Shown one piece after another: positions 9,678-18,550 of a stretch of 64,000 bases of DNA. Position 1 is the stretch's first letter. Each line of letters begins with the position of its first letter. Position numbers and translations under genes: made by a program. The notes below the pieces were generated by a model. That model was not told where the DNA came from, made no database searches, and saw only the letters and a list, made by a program, of their open reading frames with translations. Source of the DNA: Sediminibacillus massiliensis (GTDB lineage: Bacteria; Bacillota; Bacilli; Bacillales; Amphibacillaceae); NCBI RefSeq assembly GCF_900156915.1, contig NZ_LT732535.1, positions 575,120 to 639,119 on the forward strand. The letters run 5' to 3'.

Positions 9678-11630
9678 TTAGGTGTGAATGTTTTCATTTT
9701 CCAGTATGTTTGTCTCTTCTTCCAAGCCGAACTCCACATGGGATTCAATCCATTTACGGCGAGGTTCCACTTTATCTCCCATAAGGGTAGTCACTCTTCG
9801 TTCTGCTCTTGCCAGATCGTCGATAGTCACACGGATTAATGTACGGCTTTCGGGATTCATGGTAGTTTCCCATAATTGATCCGCATTCATCTCCCCTAAA
9901 CCTTTATATCTTTGGAGGATATAACCGTTTTTCAATTCTTTAATCGCTGCCTTCATTTCTTCGTCGTTCCAGGCATAACGAATTGTTTCTTTTTTGCCTT
10001 TCCCTTTGGATATTTTGTATAGCGGGGGTAGGGCAATATAGATTTTCCCCGCTTCTATCAGCGGCCGCATGTAGCGGTAGAAAAAAGTCAACAGCAATAC
10101 TTGAATATGCGCTCCATCTGTGTCAGCGTCCGTCATGATCACTACCTTGTCGTACTGGGCGTCTTCAAGATTGAAGTCTCCTCCGACACCGGCCCCGATC
10201 GTATGGATGATCGTGGATATTTCCTCATTTTTAAATACATCGGCTAATTTAGCTTTCTCCGTATTGATTACTTTGCCACGTAAAGGGAGGATAGCCTGGA
10301 ATTTTCTGTCCCTGCCCTGTTTTGCAGAACCACCTGCAGAATCGCCCTCTACGAGATAAAGCTCATTCTTGGCAGCATTTTTTGATTGTGCGGGAGTCAA
10401 CTTTCCACTGAGCAAGGTATCTTTCCGTTTCTTTTTCTTGCCTGTTCTCGCTTCCTCTCTGGCTTTTCTGGCTGCCTCCCGTGCTTCTTTAGCTCGTACT
10501 GCTTTTTTTACCAGCATGCTGGAAATGTCGGGATTTTCTTCGAGAAAATACGATAACTTCTCAGACACCACTGCATCGACGGCTGACCGTGCCTCCGACG
10601 TTCCGAGCTTACCTTTCGTCTGCCCTTCGAATTGAAGTTTTTCTTCAGGAATTCGTACGGAGACGATGGCAGTGAAACCTTCCCTGATATCGTTCCCCTC
10701 CAGGTTTTTATCCTTTTCTTTTAATATATTCGTTTTCCTAGCATATTCATTAAAGACCCTGGTTATAGCAGTCCTTGCACCCGATTCATGGGTTCCACCG
10801 TCTTTTGTCCTTACATTGTTGACGAAAGACAACATACTTTCAGCATACCCATCATTAAATTGAAAAGCAAAATCAATTTCAATCTCCTGCTGTTCTCCTT
10901 CGAAAGATACTACAGGATGGAGGGTATCCTTTTCTTCGTTTAGATAAGCGACAAATGATTCCAACCCATCCGGATACTGATAGGACTCTTCCTTTCCATC
11001 CCGTTGGTCGGACAGCTCAATTTTCAATCCTTTCAGTAGAAAAGCCGCCTCTCTCAGCCGTTCAGACAGCATTTCAAACTGGTAATTGGTCGATGTGAAA
11101 ATGGTTGGATCAGGTTTGAAATGAATAGTGGTACCGGTTTTTCTCGTTGTTCCCTTGTTCTCAAGGGATGTTACCGGTGTACCGCCATTTTCAAAGCGTT
11201 GGTAATAGACATGGCCATCCCTGTAAATGGTCACTTCCAGCCATTCCGACAATGCATTTACTACGGAAGCACCGACGCCATGTAGTCCCCCGCTCGTTTT
11301 ATAACCACCCTGTCCAAATTTACCACCTGCGTGCAATACAGTGAAAATAACTTCTGGTGTGGGCTTACCTGTTTTGTGCATTCCAGTCGGCATGCCGCGA
11401 CCTTTATCTTCGACTGAAATACTGTTGTCTTTATGTATGACAACTCTGATGAGCTCTCCATAACCAGCAAGCACCTCATCCACCGAATTATCGACTATTT
11501 CATAAACAAGGTGGTGAAGTCCTCGGGAATCCGTACTTCCAATATACATTCCTGGGCGTTTTCTTACTGCTTCCAGTCCTTCTAAGACTTGGATAGAGTC
11601 ATCTGAGTATTGTGTTGTTTGTTTAACCAA
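9678..11630 (-). CDS. parE: DNA topoisomerase IV subunit B
   Basis: ATPase subunit of topoisomerase IV. It has the GHKL nucleotide fold (VDNSVDE, GRGMPTGMH, GGLHGVGASVVNALS), the transducer domain, then TOPRIM with EGDSAGG and DTDGAH. The start is uncertain. A TTG at 11628-11630 is preceded by AAAGGAG with an 11-nt gap and gives a length like other ParE proteins. An in-frame ATG at 11658-11660 would add ten residues but has poorer Shine-Dalgarno spacing. First gene of the parE-parC operon. Confidence 0.96.
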   Translation of the reverse strand: MVKQTTQYSDDSIQVLEGLEAVRKRPGMYIGSTDSRGLHHLVYEIVDNSVDEVLAGYGELIRVVIHKDNSISVEDKGRGMPTGMHKTGKPTPEVIFTVLHAGGKFGQGGYKTSGGLHGVGASVVNALSEWLEVTIYRDGHVYYQRFENGGTPVTSLENKGTTRKTGTTIHFKPDPTIFTSTNYQFEMLSERLREAAFLLKGLKIELSDQRDGKEESYQYPDGLESFVAYLNEEKDTLHPVVSFEGEQQEIEIDFAFQFNDGYAESMLSFVNNVRTKDGGTHESGARTAITRVFNEYARKTNILKEKDKNLEGNDIREGFTAIVSVRIPEEKLQFEGQTKGKLGTSEARSAVDAVVSEKLSYFLEENPDISSMLVKKAVRAKEAREAARKAREEARTGKKKKRKDTLLSGKLTPAQSKNAAKNELYLVEGDSAGGSAKQGRDRKFQAILPLRGKVINTEKAKLADVFKNEEISTIIHTIGAGVGGDFNLEDAQYDKVVIMTDADTDGAHIQVLLLTFFYRYMRPLIEAGKIYIALPPLYKISKGKGKKETIRYAWNDEEMKAAIKELKNGYILQRYKGLGEMNADQLWETTMNPESRTLIRVTIDDLARAERRVTTLMGDKVEPRRKWIESHVEFGLEEETNILENENIHT

Positions 11631-11780
11631 TCGAACACCGGCTCCTTTCATATTCTCCATATATATTAGAACAAATGTTTGCTTCTGTAAAGAATCGGGG
11701 AAAATGCTGCTTTCCTTATTTTAGCGGTTTTCTTGAGAATCGCAAACTCTAATTTTGGTTAAGGGCTGCCGATAACCATG

Positions 11781-11804
11781 AAAAAAACCCTGCCTGAGCA
11801 GGGT
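11781..11804 (-). terminator. Terminator of the CoA-binding protein gene
   Basis: ACCCTGC-ctga-GCAGGGT hairpin followed on the minus strand by seven T residues, 8 bp past the stop. Confidence 0.85.
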
Positions 11805-11811
11805 CAATCCT

Positions 11812-12225
11812 TTATTTCACCAAGGAATGTGCCACTTTTATGCACATATCCATTATTACAGTAAACTCATGATCAATCAAATAGTCGTAAGCTTCCTGGT
11901 TATAAACACCTTGCTGCGCCCAGAATACTCTCGCGTTTGTCTTCACGGCCTGTTCAGCCAAATCCGGCAAATATTCCGACCTCCGGAATACATTGATAAT
12001 ATCGATAGGTTCATTGACAAGATCAAGTGAGCCGTACGCTTTCTCTCCGAGACTCTCGGAGATTTCAGGATTAACAGGGATTATCCGGTAACCGCTGTTT
12101 TGCATGGCTTTGGATACATGGTAGGAAGTTCTTGCGGGATTGTCTGATAACCCCACTACTGCAATGGTTTTCGCATTCTCCAGGATACTCTTTATTTCTT
12201 GTTGTGCAGGATTTTGAAAAGGCAT
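11812..12225 (-). CDS. yneT: CoA-binding domain protein (YneT/YccU family)
   Basis: 137-residue single Rossmann-fold CoA-binding domain, as in the N-terminal domain of succinyl-CoA synthetase alpha. AVVGLSDNPARTSYHV (about 22-37) is the nucleotide loop; later come VNVFRR-like INVFRR, FWAQQGVYN and MDMCIKV. The molecular role of the family is not established. Its position just upstream of parE matches yneT in B. subtilis. It has its own terminator. Confidence 0.88.
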   Translation of the reverse strand: MPFQNPAQQEIKSILENAKTIAVVGLSDNPARTSYHVSKAMQNSGYRIIPVNPEISESLGEKAYGSLDLVNEPIDIINVFRRSEYLPDLAEQAVKTNARVFWAQQGVYNQEAYDYLIDHEFTVIMDMCIKVAHSLVK

Positions 12226-12252
12226 ATGAATTTCCCCTCTCTTTTTGATTCT

Positions 12253-13779
12253 TTAATTTAATAACCCTTCATTTTCAAGAAATTCTCTGGCTACTTCTTC
12301 ATGGCTTCTGCCTTCATAATCAACTTGATAATTCATTTCCCTCATTTGTTCATCTGTAATCTTTCCTGACAATTGGTTCAATATCTCTTCTAGTTCCGGA
12401 TGCTTCTCAAGCGTTTCTTGTCTTAATAAAGGTGCACCCTGGTACGGCGGGAATAGGTTTTGATCATCTTCAAGAGTGGTCAAATTCAATTCCACCATGT
12501 AACTGGAAGTAGAGTAGGCATCAATAATATCGACTTGCCCAGATTCTATCGCTTCCTGTCTAATCCCTGGCTCCATCGTCCGGACGTCTCCGAATTCAAT
12601 TCCGTAAACGTCCTGAATACCGACATATCCATCTTCTCTGTCATTGAATTCAAGTGTGAATCCTGCAGTCATTTCATCTGCAATCCCTTCTAAATCGCTT
12701 ATGGTCTCAAGGCCGTTTTCCTCTGCAAACTGCTCGGTCGTAGCCAGTGCGTAAGTGTTGTTGAATTGCATCGGTTCCAGATAAGCCATATTGTAGCGTT
12801 CCATCATTCCCTGTTTTGCCTGTTGATAGACTTCTGCGGGATCGGTGCTTTCAGCTTGTTCTTCCAAATGAGTCACAATCGCAGTACCTGTAAATTCTGG
12901 ATATATATCGATGCTCCCTTGCTTCAATGCGCTGAATACAAAGGCAGTTTTCCCAAGACCTGGTTCCAGTTCGACATTCAAATCTGTTCCATCTTCGATC
13001 AATAATTTGTACATATTGATCAAGATAGTCGGCTCGGCATTTAACTTTCCGCCAATAACAATATCTTCTTGTTGTGAGGAAGTGTTCACAAACAGGGGAG
13101 TTATGACAACCAGTAACGAAATAATCAACATAATTACCAAAGATTTAAACCCGGATTTTGCCGAAGTCCGTTCAAAAAAACGGAGTATTACATCCAGCAA
13201 AATTGCCAGCAACGCTGCGGGAATCGCACCAAGCAAGATAAGATTGAGGTCTCCACCACGGTCTATACCCAGGAGAATCAACTCACCCAGCCCGCCTGCT
13301 CCTATCAAAGCGGCAATAGTCGTTGTCCCCACGATCAGTACCATCGATGTCCTTATACCAGCCATGATAACGGGCATGGCCAGCGGTAGCTCAATCTTCG
13401 AAAGTCTTCGGAAAGAATTCATCCCCATACCTGTTGCCGCTTCCTTCAGAGCTGGATCCACTTCCTTGATGCCGGTGTATGTATTCCGCAATATCGGCAA
13501 GAGTGCATAAGCAATCAAAGCCACGATCGCCGGCTGCTTTCCGATACCCAAAAAAGGGATTAAAAAGGCAAGCACAGCCAAGCTCGGGATGGTCTGCATT
13601 ATTGCTGAAATGCCGATGATTGGTTCAGCTACTCCCTTATACCTTGTCAACAACAGTCCTAACGGAACGGCGATCAGTATCGCAATCAAGAGAGAGATTA
13701 CCGAAATTTGCAAGTGTTCCCAAATCTTTTCCAATAACATATCACTTCTACTTTGAAATACATTGATAAATTCATTCAT
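12253..13779 (-). CDS. ABC transporter permease fused to substrate-binding domain (OpuC/ProWX type)
   Basis: 508 residues. About 1-210 form a six-helix permease with the conserved EAATGMGM and GAGGLGELIL loop segments. A further membrane helix (about 212-230) leads into an extracytoplasmic binding domain (about 237-508) of the glycine betaine/choline type (PEFTGTA, DAYSTSSYMVE). The start ATG overlaps the ATPase stop (ATGA), so translation is coupled. The natural ligand is uncertain: compatible osmolytes, or ergothioneine as in EgtU-type fusions of other Firmicutes. The two-gene layout without a separate lipoprotein supports either. Confidence 0.88.
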   Translation of the reverse strand: MNEFINVFQSRSDMLLEKIWEHLQISVISLLIAILIAVPLGLLLTRYKGVAEPIIGISAIMQTIPSLAVLAFLIPFLGIGKQPAIVALIAYALLPILRNTYTGIKEVDPALKEAATGMGMNSFRRLSKIELPLAMPVIMAGIRTSMVLIVGTTTIAALIGAGGLGELILLGIDRGGDLNLILLGAIPAALLAILLDVILRFFERTSAKSGFKSLVIMLIISLLVVITPLFVNTSSQQEDIVIGGKLNAEPTILINMYKLLIEDGTDLNVELEPGLGKTAFVFSALKQGSIDIYPEFTGTAIVTHLEEQAESTDPAEVYQQAKQGMMERYNMAYLEPMQFNNTYALATTEQFAEENGLETISDLEGIADEMTAGFTLEFNDREDGYVGIQDVYGIEFGDVRTMEPGIRQEAIESGQVDIIDAYSTSSYMVELNLTTLEDDQNLFPPYQGAPLLRQETLEKHPELEEILNQLSGKITDEQMREMNYQVDYEGRSHEEVAREFLENEGLLN

Positions 13780-14843
13780 TGGTGGACCACCCCGTTTTCC
13801 ACCTTAGTTTTACTTTCCAAGAAATGAACGATATCTTCGTACGAAAGCGTACCGATAACTTGATTGTCTTTCACTACTGGTAAAATATTCGTTTCATATT
13901 CACGAAATAATTTTGTTGCTTTGATTAAGGGAATGTCATTCGGCAACTCTGGATGCTCAAGCTTTTCACCATTTATGTAAGTTCCTTCGTATTCCATGTT
14001 CTCTCCAGTGATGATATAGAGTGTACGCGGATTGAAATTTGTTCTCTGGTACTGCAAATAGGAGATCGTTTTGGAAAACGTGTCATCCATAATTACATCG
14101 ACAGCCGTCTGCCATGGAGATTTTTTCTCGCCGATAAATTCCTTAACAAAATCGTTGTTTGGATGTAAAATTAGATTTTGCGGTTTGTCGGCTTGAACGA
14201 TTTCCCCTTCTTTCATCAAACAGACCTTGTCGCCAAGGGCCATCGCTTCATCAATATCATGTGTGACAAAAACGATCGTTTTCTTAATTTCTTTATGAAG
14301 CTTGCGAACATCTTGTTGCAGTTGTTCTCTTGTAATAGGATCCAATGCACTGAACGGTTCATCCATCAGGATGATATCCGGATCTGCAGCCAATGCCCTG
14401 ATTACACCGATCCGTTGCTGCTGGCCGCCTGAAAGCTCGGCGGGTTTCCTGTTTCGATACTGATCCGGATCAAGACCAACCATTTCCATTAATTCATTAA
14501 TTCTGTCGTTCATTTTGCTCTTTTTCCATTTTCTCATTTCTGGGACGACTGTAATATTTTCTGCTACGGTCATGTGTGGAAATAAGGCAATCTCTTGTAA
14601 TACATAGCCAATATTCCAACGGAGTTCATGGACATTATAATCCAGGATATTTCGGCCGTTGATTTTGATAGTGCCTTCAGTGGGCTCAATCAGCCGGTTG
14701 ATCATTTTCATCGTGGTTGTCTTCCCACACCCGCTGGGTCCTATCAAAGTGATGAATTCACCGTTTTTGGCAGTTAGATTCAAATTTTTTATGGCTTGGG
14801 TGCCATCTGGATAGATTTTTGACACATTCTGAAATTCGATCAT
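13776..14843 (-). CDS. ABC transporter ATP-binding protein with CBS domain (OpuCA-like)
   Basis: 355 residues. It has Walker A GPSGCGKTT at about 35-43, Q-loop YVLQEIALFPHM, signature LSGGQQQR, Walker B IILMDEPFSALD and the H-loop VTHDIDEA. The C-terminal 110 residues are CBS-like (NILPVVKDNQVIGTLSYEDI), as in osmoregulated betaine/carnitine importers where CBS modules sense ionic strength. It drives the fused permease/binding protein downstream. ATG follows AAGGGAG. First gene of the operon. Confidence 0.9.
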   Translation of the reverse strand: MIEFQNVSKIYPDGTQAIKNLNLTAKNGEFITLIGPSGCGKTTTMKMINRLIEPTEGTIKINGRNILDYNVHELRWNIGYVLQEIALFPHMTVAENITVVPEMRKWKKSKMNDRINELMEMVGLDPDQYRNRKPAELSGGQQQRIGVIRALAADPDIILMDEPFSALDPITREQLQQDVRKLHKEIKKTIVFVTHDIDEAMALGDKVCLMKEGEIVQADKPQNLILHPNNDFVKEFIGEKKSPWQTAVDVIMDDTFSKTISYLQYQRTNFNPRTLYIITGENMEYEGTYINGEKLEHPELPNDIPLIKATKLFREYETNILPVVKDNQVIGTLSYEDIVHFLESKTKVENGVVHQ

Positions 14844-14986
14844 AAAATTCTCCCTTTACATAGTAAATATTATCTATCTTCCCTAATTAAATCGATGGCA
14901 AACAGAATATAACTTGATTTTTTTCTGCAATTGCTGTATCTTCGCCAGCTTCATGATAAAATACGCATAGCAGTATCATATCCTGA

Positions 14987-14993
14987 TAAGGAG
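14987..14993 (+). promoter_or_regulatory. Ribosome binding site that fixes the plsY start
   Basis: TAAGGAG lies 9 bp before the ATG at 15003. The longer in-frame start at 14931 has no such site. Confidence 0.8.
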
Positions 14994-15002
14994 TTTTCGC
15001 TT

Positions 15003-15584
15003 ATGAATTATATTATTTTTGCACTTATAGCTTATCTGATTGGCTCCATACCATTCGGATTAATAGTCGGAAAGGTCGGTTACAAAATCGATATCAGAGA
15101 ACACGGCAGCGGGAACCTGGGTGGAACTAATTCCTTCCGGGTGCTTGGATTTAAAGCAGGAATGCTTGTGACTTTGTCTGATATCCTGAAAGGAACCTTG
15201 GCTACTGTTCTGCCGATCCTTTTTTCAGCAAATGTCAATCCAATTGTTATCGGAATTTTTGCGGTCATCGGGCATATGTATCCCGTTTTCGCTAAATTCA
15301 AAGGAGGAAAGGCTGTCGCAACTTCTGGAGGGGTAATCCTCGGAGCCAACCCACTAGTATTCCTGATTATCCTATTAACTTTCTTTCTTGCGCTGTATTT
15401 GACAAAGTATGTATCGCTATCTTCGATGATAACAGGTATTGTCGCAGTTATCGTCAGTTTTGCTTTCCGGGAAACCGGTCTGCTGATCGTCACAGCTTTA
15501 TTGACCATTTTTGTTTTTTACCGACACAGGGCCAACATCAAACGAATCATCAATAAAACCGAACCAAAGATAACATGGATGTAA
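15003..15584 (+). CDS. plsY: Glycerol-3-phosphate acyltransferase PlsY
   Basis: Membrane enzyme that acylates glycerol-3-phosphate with acyl-phosphate to start phospholipid synthesis. 193 residues with about five membrane helices and the three PlsY motifs: GSIPFG near the N-terminus, [15 protein letters not shown] at about 38-52, and [17 protein letters not shown] at about 98-114. The start was moved inward to the ATG with a good Shine-Dalgarno. It stands alone, divergent from the ABC transporter operon. Confidence 0.95.
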   Translation: MNYIIFALIAYLIGSIPFGLIVGKVGYKIDIREHGSGNLGGTNSFRVLGFKAGMLVTLSDILKGTLATVLPILFSANVNPIVIGIFAVIGHMYPVFAKFKGGKAVATSGGVILGANPLVFLIILLTFFLALYLTKYVSLSSMITGIVAVIVSFAFRETGLLIVTALLTIFVFYRHRANIKRIINKTEPKITWM

Positions 15585-15621
15585 TCTGAATAGCGATGGC
15601 TGTTAACACAGATGCTCAAGA

Positions 15622-15650
15622 TTGAATAATATCGCCACCTTTAATATACT
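15622..15650 (+). promoter_or_regulatory. Sigma-A-type promoter of folE2-yidD
   Basis: TTGAAT, 17-bp spacer, TATACT, ending 35 bp before the folE2 ATG. No Zur-like operator is visible around it. Confidence 0.6.
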
Positions 15651-15685
15651 TTTGTTAGCTCTAGAGGCTGAAAGGAGTCAAAGCT

Positions 15686-16624
15686 ATGAATAAAATGGAT
15701 ATTAAACCGCAGAGAAAACTGCCGAGTAAAGAAGAACGGCATAAATTGTTTGGATCAGTAGCTCCGGGGCCCAGAACGAAGCCAGTCACCAAAGAAAAAA
15801 TGGCAGACTTGCAAAATTCAAAAAAAGATTTTCTTTTTGATATAGATGCAGTCGGTATTTCCAATGTGAAAAATCCGATAAATATAATCAGCAGTCTAAA
15901 ACCGGTCAATCAAACGACTATTGCCAACTTTCGCTTCACATCAAAAATCGACCGCGGAAGCAAGGGTACGAATATGAGCAGGTTCACCGAGCAACTTGAT
16001 GCATATTATAACAACGGCTATATAATAGATATTAAAACGCTAAAAGAGTTTACCAAAGATCTTACAGAGCGTTTAAACCAACATAATGCGGAAATGGAGA
16101 TCACCTTCCCTTGGTTCTTCGAAAGAAGTGCTCCCTCTTCAGGTATGGCCGGGTTAAATCATGCGGATGCAGGGATGAAAGTGTCCTATGATATAAATAA
16201 GGGCCACAAAGTAGAAGTTTCTTTATCAGGGACAATCACTACACTTTGCCCGTGTTCCAAGGAAATCAGTGAATATAGTGCCCATAACCAGCGAGGGATT
16301 GTTTCCATGTCGGTAGTACTTTCTGAGAATTTTGATGAAACGGAAACAGACTGGAAAGCAGCACTGCTGGAAGCTGCGGAGAGTAATGCAAGTGCCAGAA
16401 TCCATCCCGTTTTGAAAAGACCAGATGAAAAAATGGTTACAGAGCAAGCCTTCGAAAATCCCAGATTTGTGGAAGATATCGTCAGATTGGTAGCAGCGGA
16501 TCTTTATGAAATGCCCTTTGTCGAGAAATTTTCGATTTCCTGCACAAATGAAGAATCCATTCATTTACACGATGCTGTAGCTTCCCTTTCCTATGATAAA
16601 AGGAAAGAGACTGGAAATCATTAA
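15686..16624 (+). CDS. folE2: GTP cyclohydrolase FolE2 (type IB)
   Basis: Converts GTP to 7,8-dihydroneopterin triphosphate, the first step of folate synthesis. 312 residues of the GCYH-IB family, recognised by [20 protein letters not shown] at about residues 187-206, which holds the metal-binding Cys, the catalytic Glu and the His. ATG with AAAGGAG at 15671. Type IB enzymes work with metals other than zinc and in some bacilli back up FolE under zinc limitation. Here no Zur box is seen, so expression may be constitutive. yidD starts 2 bp after its stop. Confidence 0.95.
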   Translation: MNKMDIKPQRKLPSKEERHKLFGSVAPGPRTKPVTKEKMADLQNSKKDFLFDIDAVGISNVKNPINIISSLKPVNQTTIANFRFTSKIDRGSKGTNMSRFTEQLDAYYNNGYIIDIKTLKEFTKDLTERLNQHNAEMEITFPWFFERSAPSSGMAGLNHADAGMKVSYDINKGHKVEVSLSGTITTLCPCSKEISEYSAHNQRGIVSMSVVLSENFDETETDWKAALLEAAESNASARIHPVLKRPDEKMVTEQAFENPRFVEDIVRLVAADLYEMPFVEKFSISCTNEESIHLHDAVASLSYDKRKETGNH

Positions 16625-16625
16625 A

Positions 16626-16856
16626 ATGACTCGGATATTTATATTTCTGATAAAAATTTATCAGAAAGTCATAAGTCCCATCAAACCGCCTACTTGCCGA
16701 TTTTATCCTACTTGCTCTCAATACGGGTTGGAATCATTCCGTCGCTTCGGTACTTGGAAAGGCGGTATATTGACCATTACAAGAATATTGAAATGCCACC
16801 CCTTTCATCCGGGCGGATTCGACCCTGTGCCGGAAAAGAAAAAGCAGTCAAATTAA
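16626..16856 (+). CDS. yidD: Membrane protein insertion efficiency factor YidD
   Basis: 76 residues with an amphipathic N-terminal helix and the family signature [17 protein letters not shown] (about 24-40) and [14 protein letters not shown] near the end. It assists YidC-dependent insertion at the inner face of the membrane. The ATG lies just behind the folE2 stop, so translation is probably coupled. An upstream in-frame ATG (16593) inside folE2 is possible but gives an atypical N-terminus. Confidence 0.93.
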   Translation: MTRIFIFLIKIYQKVISPIKPPTCRFYPTCSQYGLESFRRFGTWKGGILTITRILKCHPFHPGGFDPVPEKKKQSN

Positions 16857-16901
16857 AAAAAGAAACGACCTTTCGAGAAATACGAATGGTCGTTTCTTTT
16901 T
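16857..16901. terminator. Bidirectional terminator between yidD and the rsgA-like gene
   Basis: AAAAGAAACGACC and GGTCGTTTCTTTT form a long hairpin with A and T tracts on both sides. Confidence 0.85.
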
Positions 16902-16905
16902 GGTT

Positions 16906-17973
16906 TTAATGTTTTGGCCGGTGGAACCTCGTTCTGTCTCCCGCAATTTTCTTCCACTTTTGCTTTTCCTGCAATTGAGCACGTTTATCAGCTTTCCGTT
17001 CAAAATATGCTTGTTCTTTCTGAAGCTTTTTATAGTTGGAAAGCCTTTCAGGAGAGAGGCTGCCATTTTCTATAGCTGCCAGGACAGCGCAACCGGGTTC
17101 TGATCCGTGTGAACAGTCTCTGAACCGGCACTCTTCCGATATCGCTTCAATATCGTCAAACCCAGCAACAATGCCTTCATTGCTGTCCCACAATTGCAGC
17201 TCTCTCATACCTGGAGTGTCGATTAATATACCACCGCCAGGCAATAAGACCATCTCTCTATGTGTGGTAGTATGGCGTCCTTTGTCGTCCCCATGTCTTA
17301 CTTCTTGCACAGCCAATGATTGTTTCCCGGACAACCGGTTGGCTAAAGTGGACTTCCCGGCTCCCGATGAGCCAAGAAGTGCGACTGTTTGCCCTGTCGT
17401 TAAATGCTGCGTCAAATCCCCAAATCCTTCGTTTGTGATAGAGCTTACTGCATAAACAGGTACTCCCATTGCTACACTTTCCACTTCTTTAATCCTGCTT
17501 TCAACTTCTTCACACAAGTCTTTTTTTGTTAACACGATGACAGGTTTTGCCCCACTTTCCCATGTCAGCACCAAATAACGTTCTATTCTTCTGAGGTTGA
17601 AATCCAAATTAAGAGCGTTCACCAGAAAGACAGTATCGATATTGGTGGCAATAATCTGCTCTTCCGTCGTTTCTCCTGCAGTTTTTCTCGAAAACTTGCT
17701 CCTTCTAGGCAGAATATGTTGAATAATTGCATTAGATTCTTCCCCGCCGGTTTCGAAGATTACCCAATCGCCGACAGCAGGGTAATCCCGACGTTCTTGT
17801 GATTGGTATCTCATCTTGCCGGAAATTTCAGCAAATCTTTCTCCATTTTCTGTAAAAATCCGATATAAACCTTTATATTCGGTACATACTCTTCCTATCT
17901 CAACTTCAGTGGATCCATACTCCGACGCAAGCGAAGAAAAATGATCATTCAAACCAATTTGTTTTAAATCCAA
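16906..17973 (-). CDS. rsgA: Ribosome small subunit-dependent GTPase A, long form (RsgA/YjeQ family)
   Basis: 355 residues: an OB-fold (about 40-95), then a circularly permuted GTPase with the motif order LTKKDL (G4), SSITNEG (G5), GSSGAGKST (G1) and DTPGMREL (G3). A zinc finger of the CRFRDCSHGSEPGC type and a basic C-terminal tail of about 40 residues follow. The family assists late 30S maturation. This copy is longer than the roughly 300-residue housekeeping RsgA of bacilli, so it may be a paralogue. It starts with TTG after AGGAGG. A micro-ORF and a terminator lie directly upstream. Confidence 0.9.
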   Translation of the reverse strand: MDLKQIGLNDHFSSLASEYGSTEVEIGRVCTEYKGLYRIFTENGERFAEISGKMRYQSQERRDYPAVGDWVIFETGGEESNAIIQHILPRRSKFSRKTAGETTEEQIIATNIDTVFLVNALNLDFNLRRIERYLVLTWESGAKPVIVLTKKDLCEEVESRIKEVESVAMGVPVYAVSSITNEGFGDLTQHLTTGQTVALLGSSGAGKSTLANRLSGKQSLAVQEVRHGDDKGRHTTTHREMVLLPGGGILIDTPGMRELQLWDSNEGIVAGFDDIEAISEECRFRDCSHGSEPGCAVLAAIENGSLSPERLSNYKKLQKEQAYFERKADKRAQLQEKQKWKKIAGDRTRFHRPKH

Positions 17974-17994
17974 TGTACTTCCTCCTATGGCACT

Positions 17995-18027
17995 AAAAAA
18001 AGAGACTATATGACACAGTCTCTTTTT
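17995..18027 (-). terminator. Terminator-like hairpin in the leader of the rsgA-like gene
   Basis: AAAAAGAGACT and AGTCTCTTTTT around a 9-nt loop; on the minus strand a run of T follows. It lies between the micro-ORF stop and the rsgA Shine-Dalgarno, so it could end the micro-ORF transcript or act as an attenuator. Confidence 0.7.
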
Positions 18028-18062
18028 CAGCAGTCAATTTTAATAAGAAACCATGGTTGGCA

Positions 18063-18120
18063 AGCACTGCCCATGGATCAATTTTAAAGGAAAGTACAAA
18101 GATATCCGACAGGCAGTGCT
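18063..18120 (-). repeat. Inverted repeat spanning the micro-ORF stop
   Basis: AGCACTGCC (18063-18071) and GGCAGTGCT (18112-18120) are perfect 9-bp complements. On the transcript one arm covers codons 14-16 of the micro-ORF and the other lies just past its stop. Confidence 0.5.
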
Positions 18121-18158
18121 ATATTATTATCTTTGAAAACACTTTTCGATTTTTCCAT
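18084..18158 (-). CDS. Putative 24-residue leader peptide or microprotein
   Basis: The ATG at 18158 is preceded by AAAGGAGGT at a 6-nt gap, one of the strongest Shine-Dalgarno sites in the window. The peptide has 24 residues, starts MEKSKSVFKDNN and ends GYLCTFL. A TATAAT box with TTTACA at 16 bp lies upstream and a terminator hairpin downstream, before the TTG of the rsgA-like gene. No family is recognised. It may be a free-standing small gene or a leader ORF controlling rsgA. Confidence 0.45.
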   Translation of the reverse strand: MEKSKSVFKDNNIALPVGYLCTFL

Positions 18159-18190
18159 AGCACATACCTCCTTTGTCATTTGTTACTATC

Positions 18191-18218
18191 ATTATATGCT
18201 AAATTTACAAAATGTAAA
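18191..18218 (-). promoter_or_regulatory. Promoter with palindromic operator before the micro-ORF
   Basis: On the minus strand: TTTACA (18213-18218), 16-bp spacer, TATAAT (18191-18196). A perfect TTTACA-N3-TGTAAA inverted repeat (18204-18218) overlaps the -35 hexamer, which suggests a repressor site of unknown identity. Confidence 0.5.
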
Positions 18219-18245
18219 CAAATATATATGGTTAAGGATTAAATC

Positions 18246-18548
18246 CTATACCAATTTAAAACGGTGAAGTTGGTTCCATTGCTCCTCTGCAATCAAGATT
18301 TCTTTCTGCCTGTTTCCGAGCAAATCAAAGTGGGGATAACATTTATCCAAATGGATCCATTCTCGAAGCAAACCATAGTGGCTTCCCCAAAGTGCCAATT
18401 TTTCTATATCGCTACAGCCTACTTTTGTCACAGTATCACAGCCGGGGAATCGACTATCAATCCAGTAGTGGGTGAGAAAAGCAATGTCACCGTTCTCCAC
18501 ATCCATTTTCCATTGTCTTAGTTCATCTCTTTTCAATCCAAAGGCCAT
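18246..18548 (-). CDS. yneQ: Conserved protein YneQ
   Basis: 100-residue soluble protein beginning MAFGLKRDELRQWK, with FLTHYWIDSRFPGC, VTKVGCSD and YPHFDLLG. These match my recollection of B. subtilis YneQ, which also follows the thioesterase YneP. Function unknown. It starts 3 bp after the thioesterase stop, in the same operon as the AAA+ protein. Confidence 0.82.
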   Translation of the reverse strand: MAFGLKRDELRQWKMDVENGDIAFLTHYWIDSRFPGCDTVTKVGCSDIEKLALWGSHYGLLREWIHLDKCYPHFDLLGNRQKEILIAEEQWNQLHRFKLV

Positions 18549-18550
18549 GT

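Noticed and set aside
12911-13510. 199-codon ORF antisense to the ABC permease
   Set aside because: Shadow ORF; the opposite strand encodes an intact permease with family motifs.
15585-15685. Zur box expected upstream of folE2
   Set aside because: No AAATCGTAAT-type dyad is visible; only an ordinary promoter.
18057-18242. Plus-strand 61-codon ORF in the rsgA leader
   Set aside because: No ribosome binding site, and it runs backwards through a promoter and terminator used by the minus strand.
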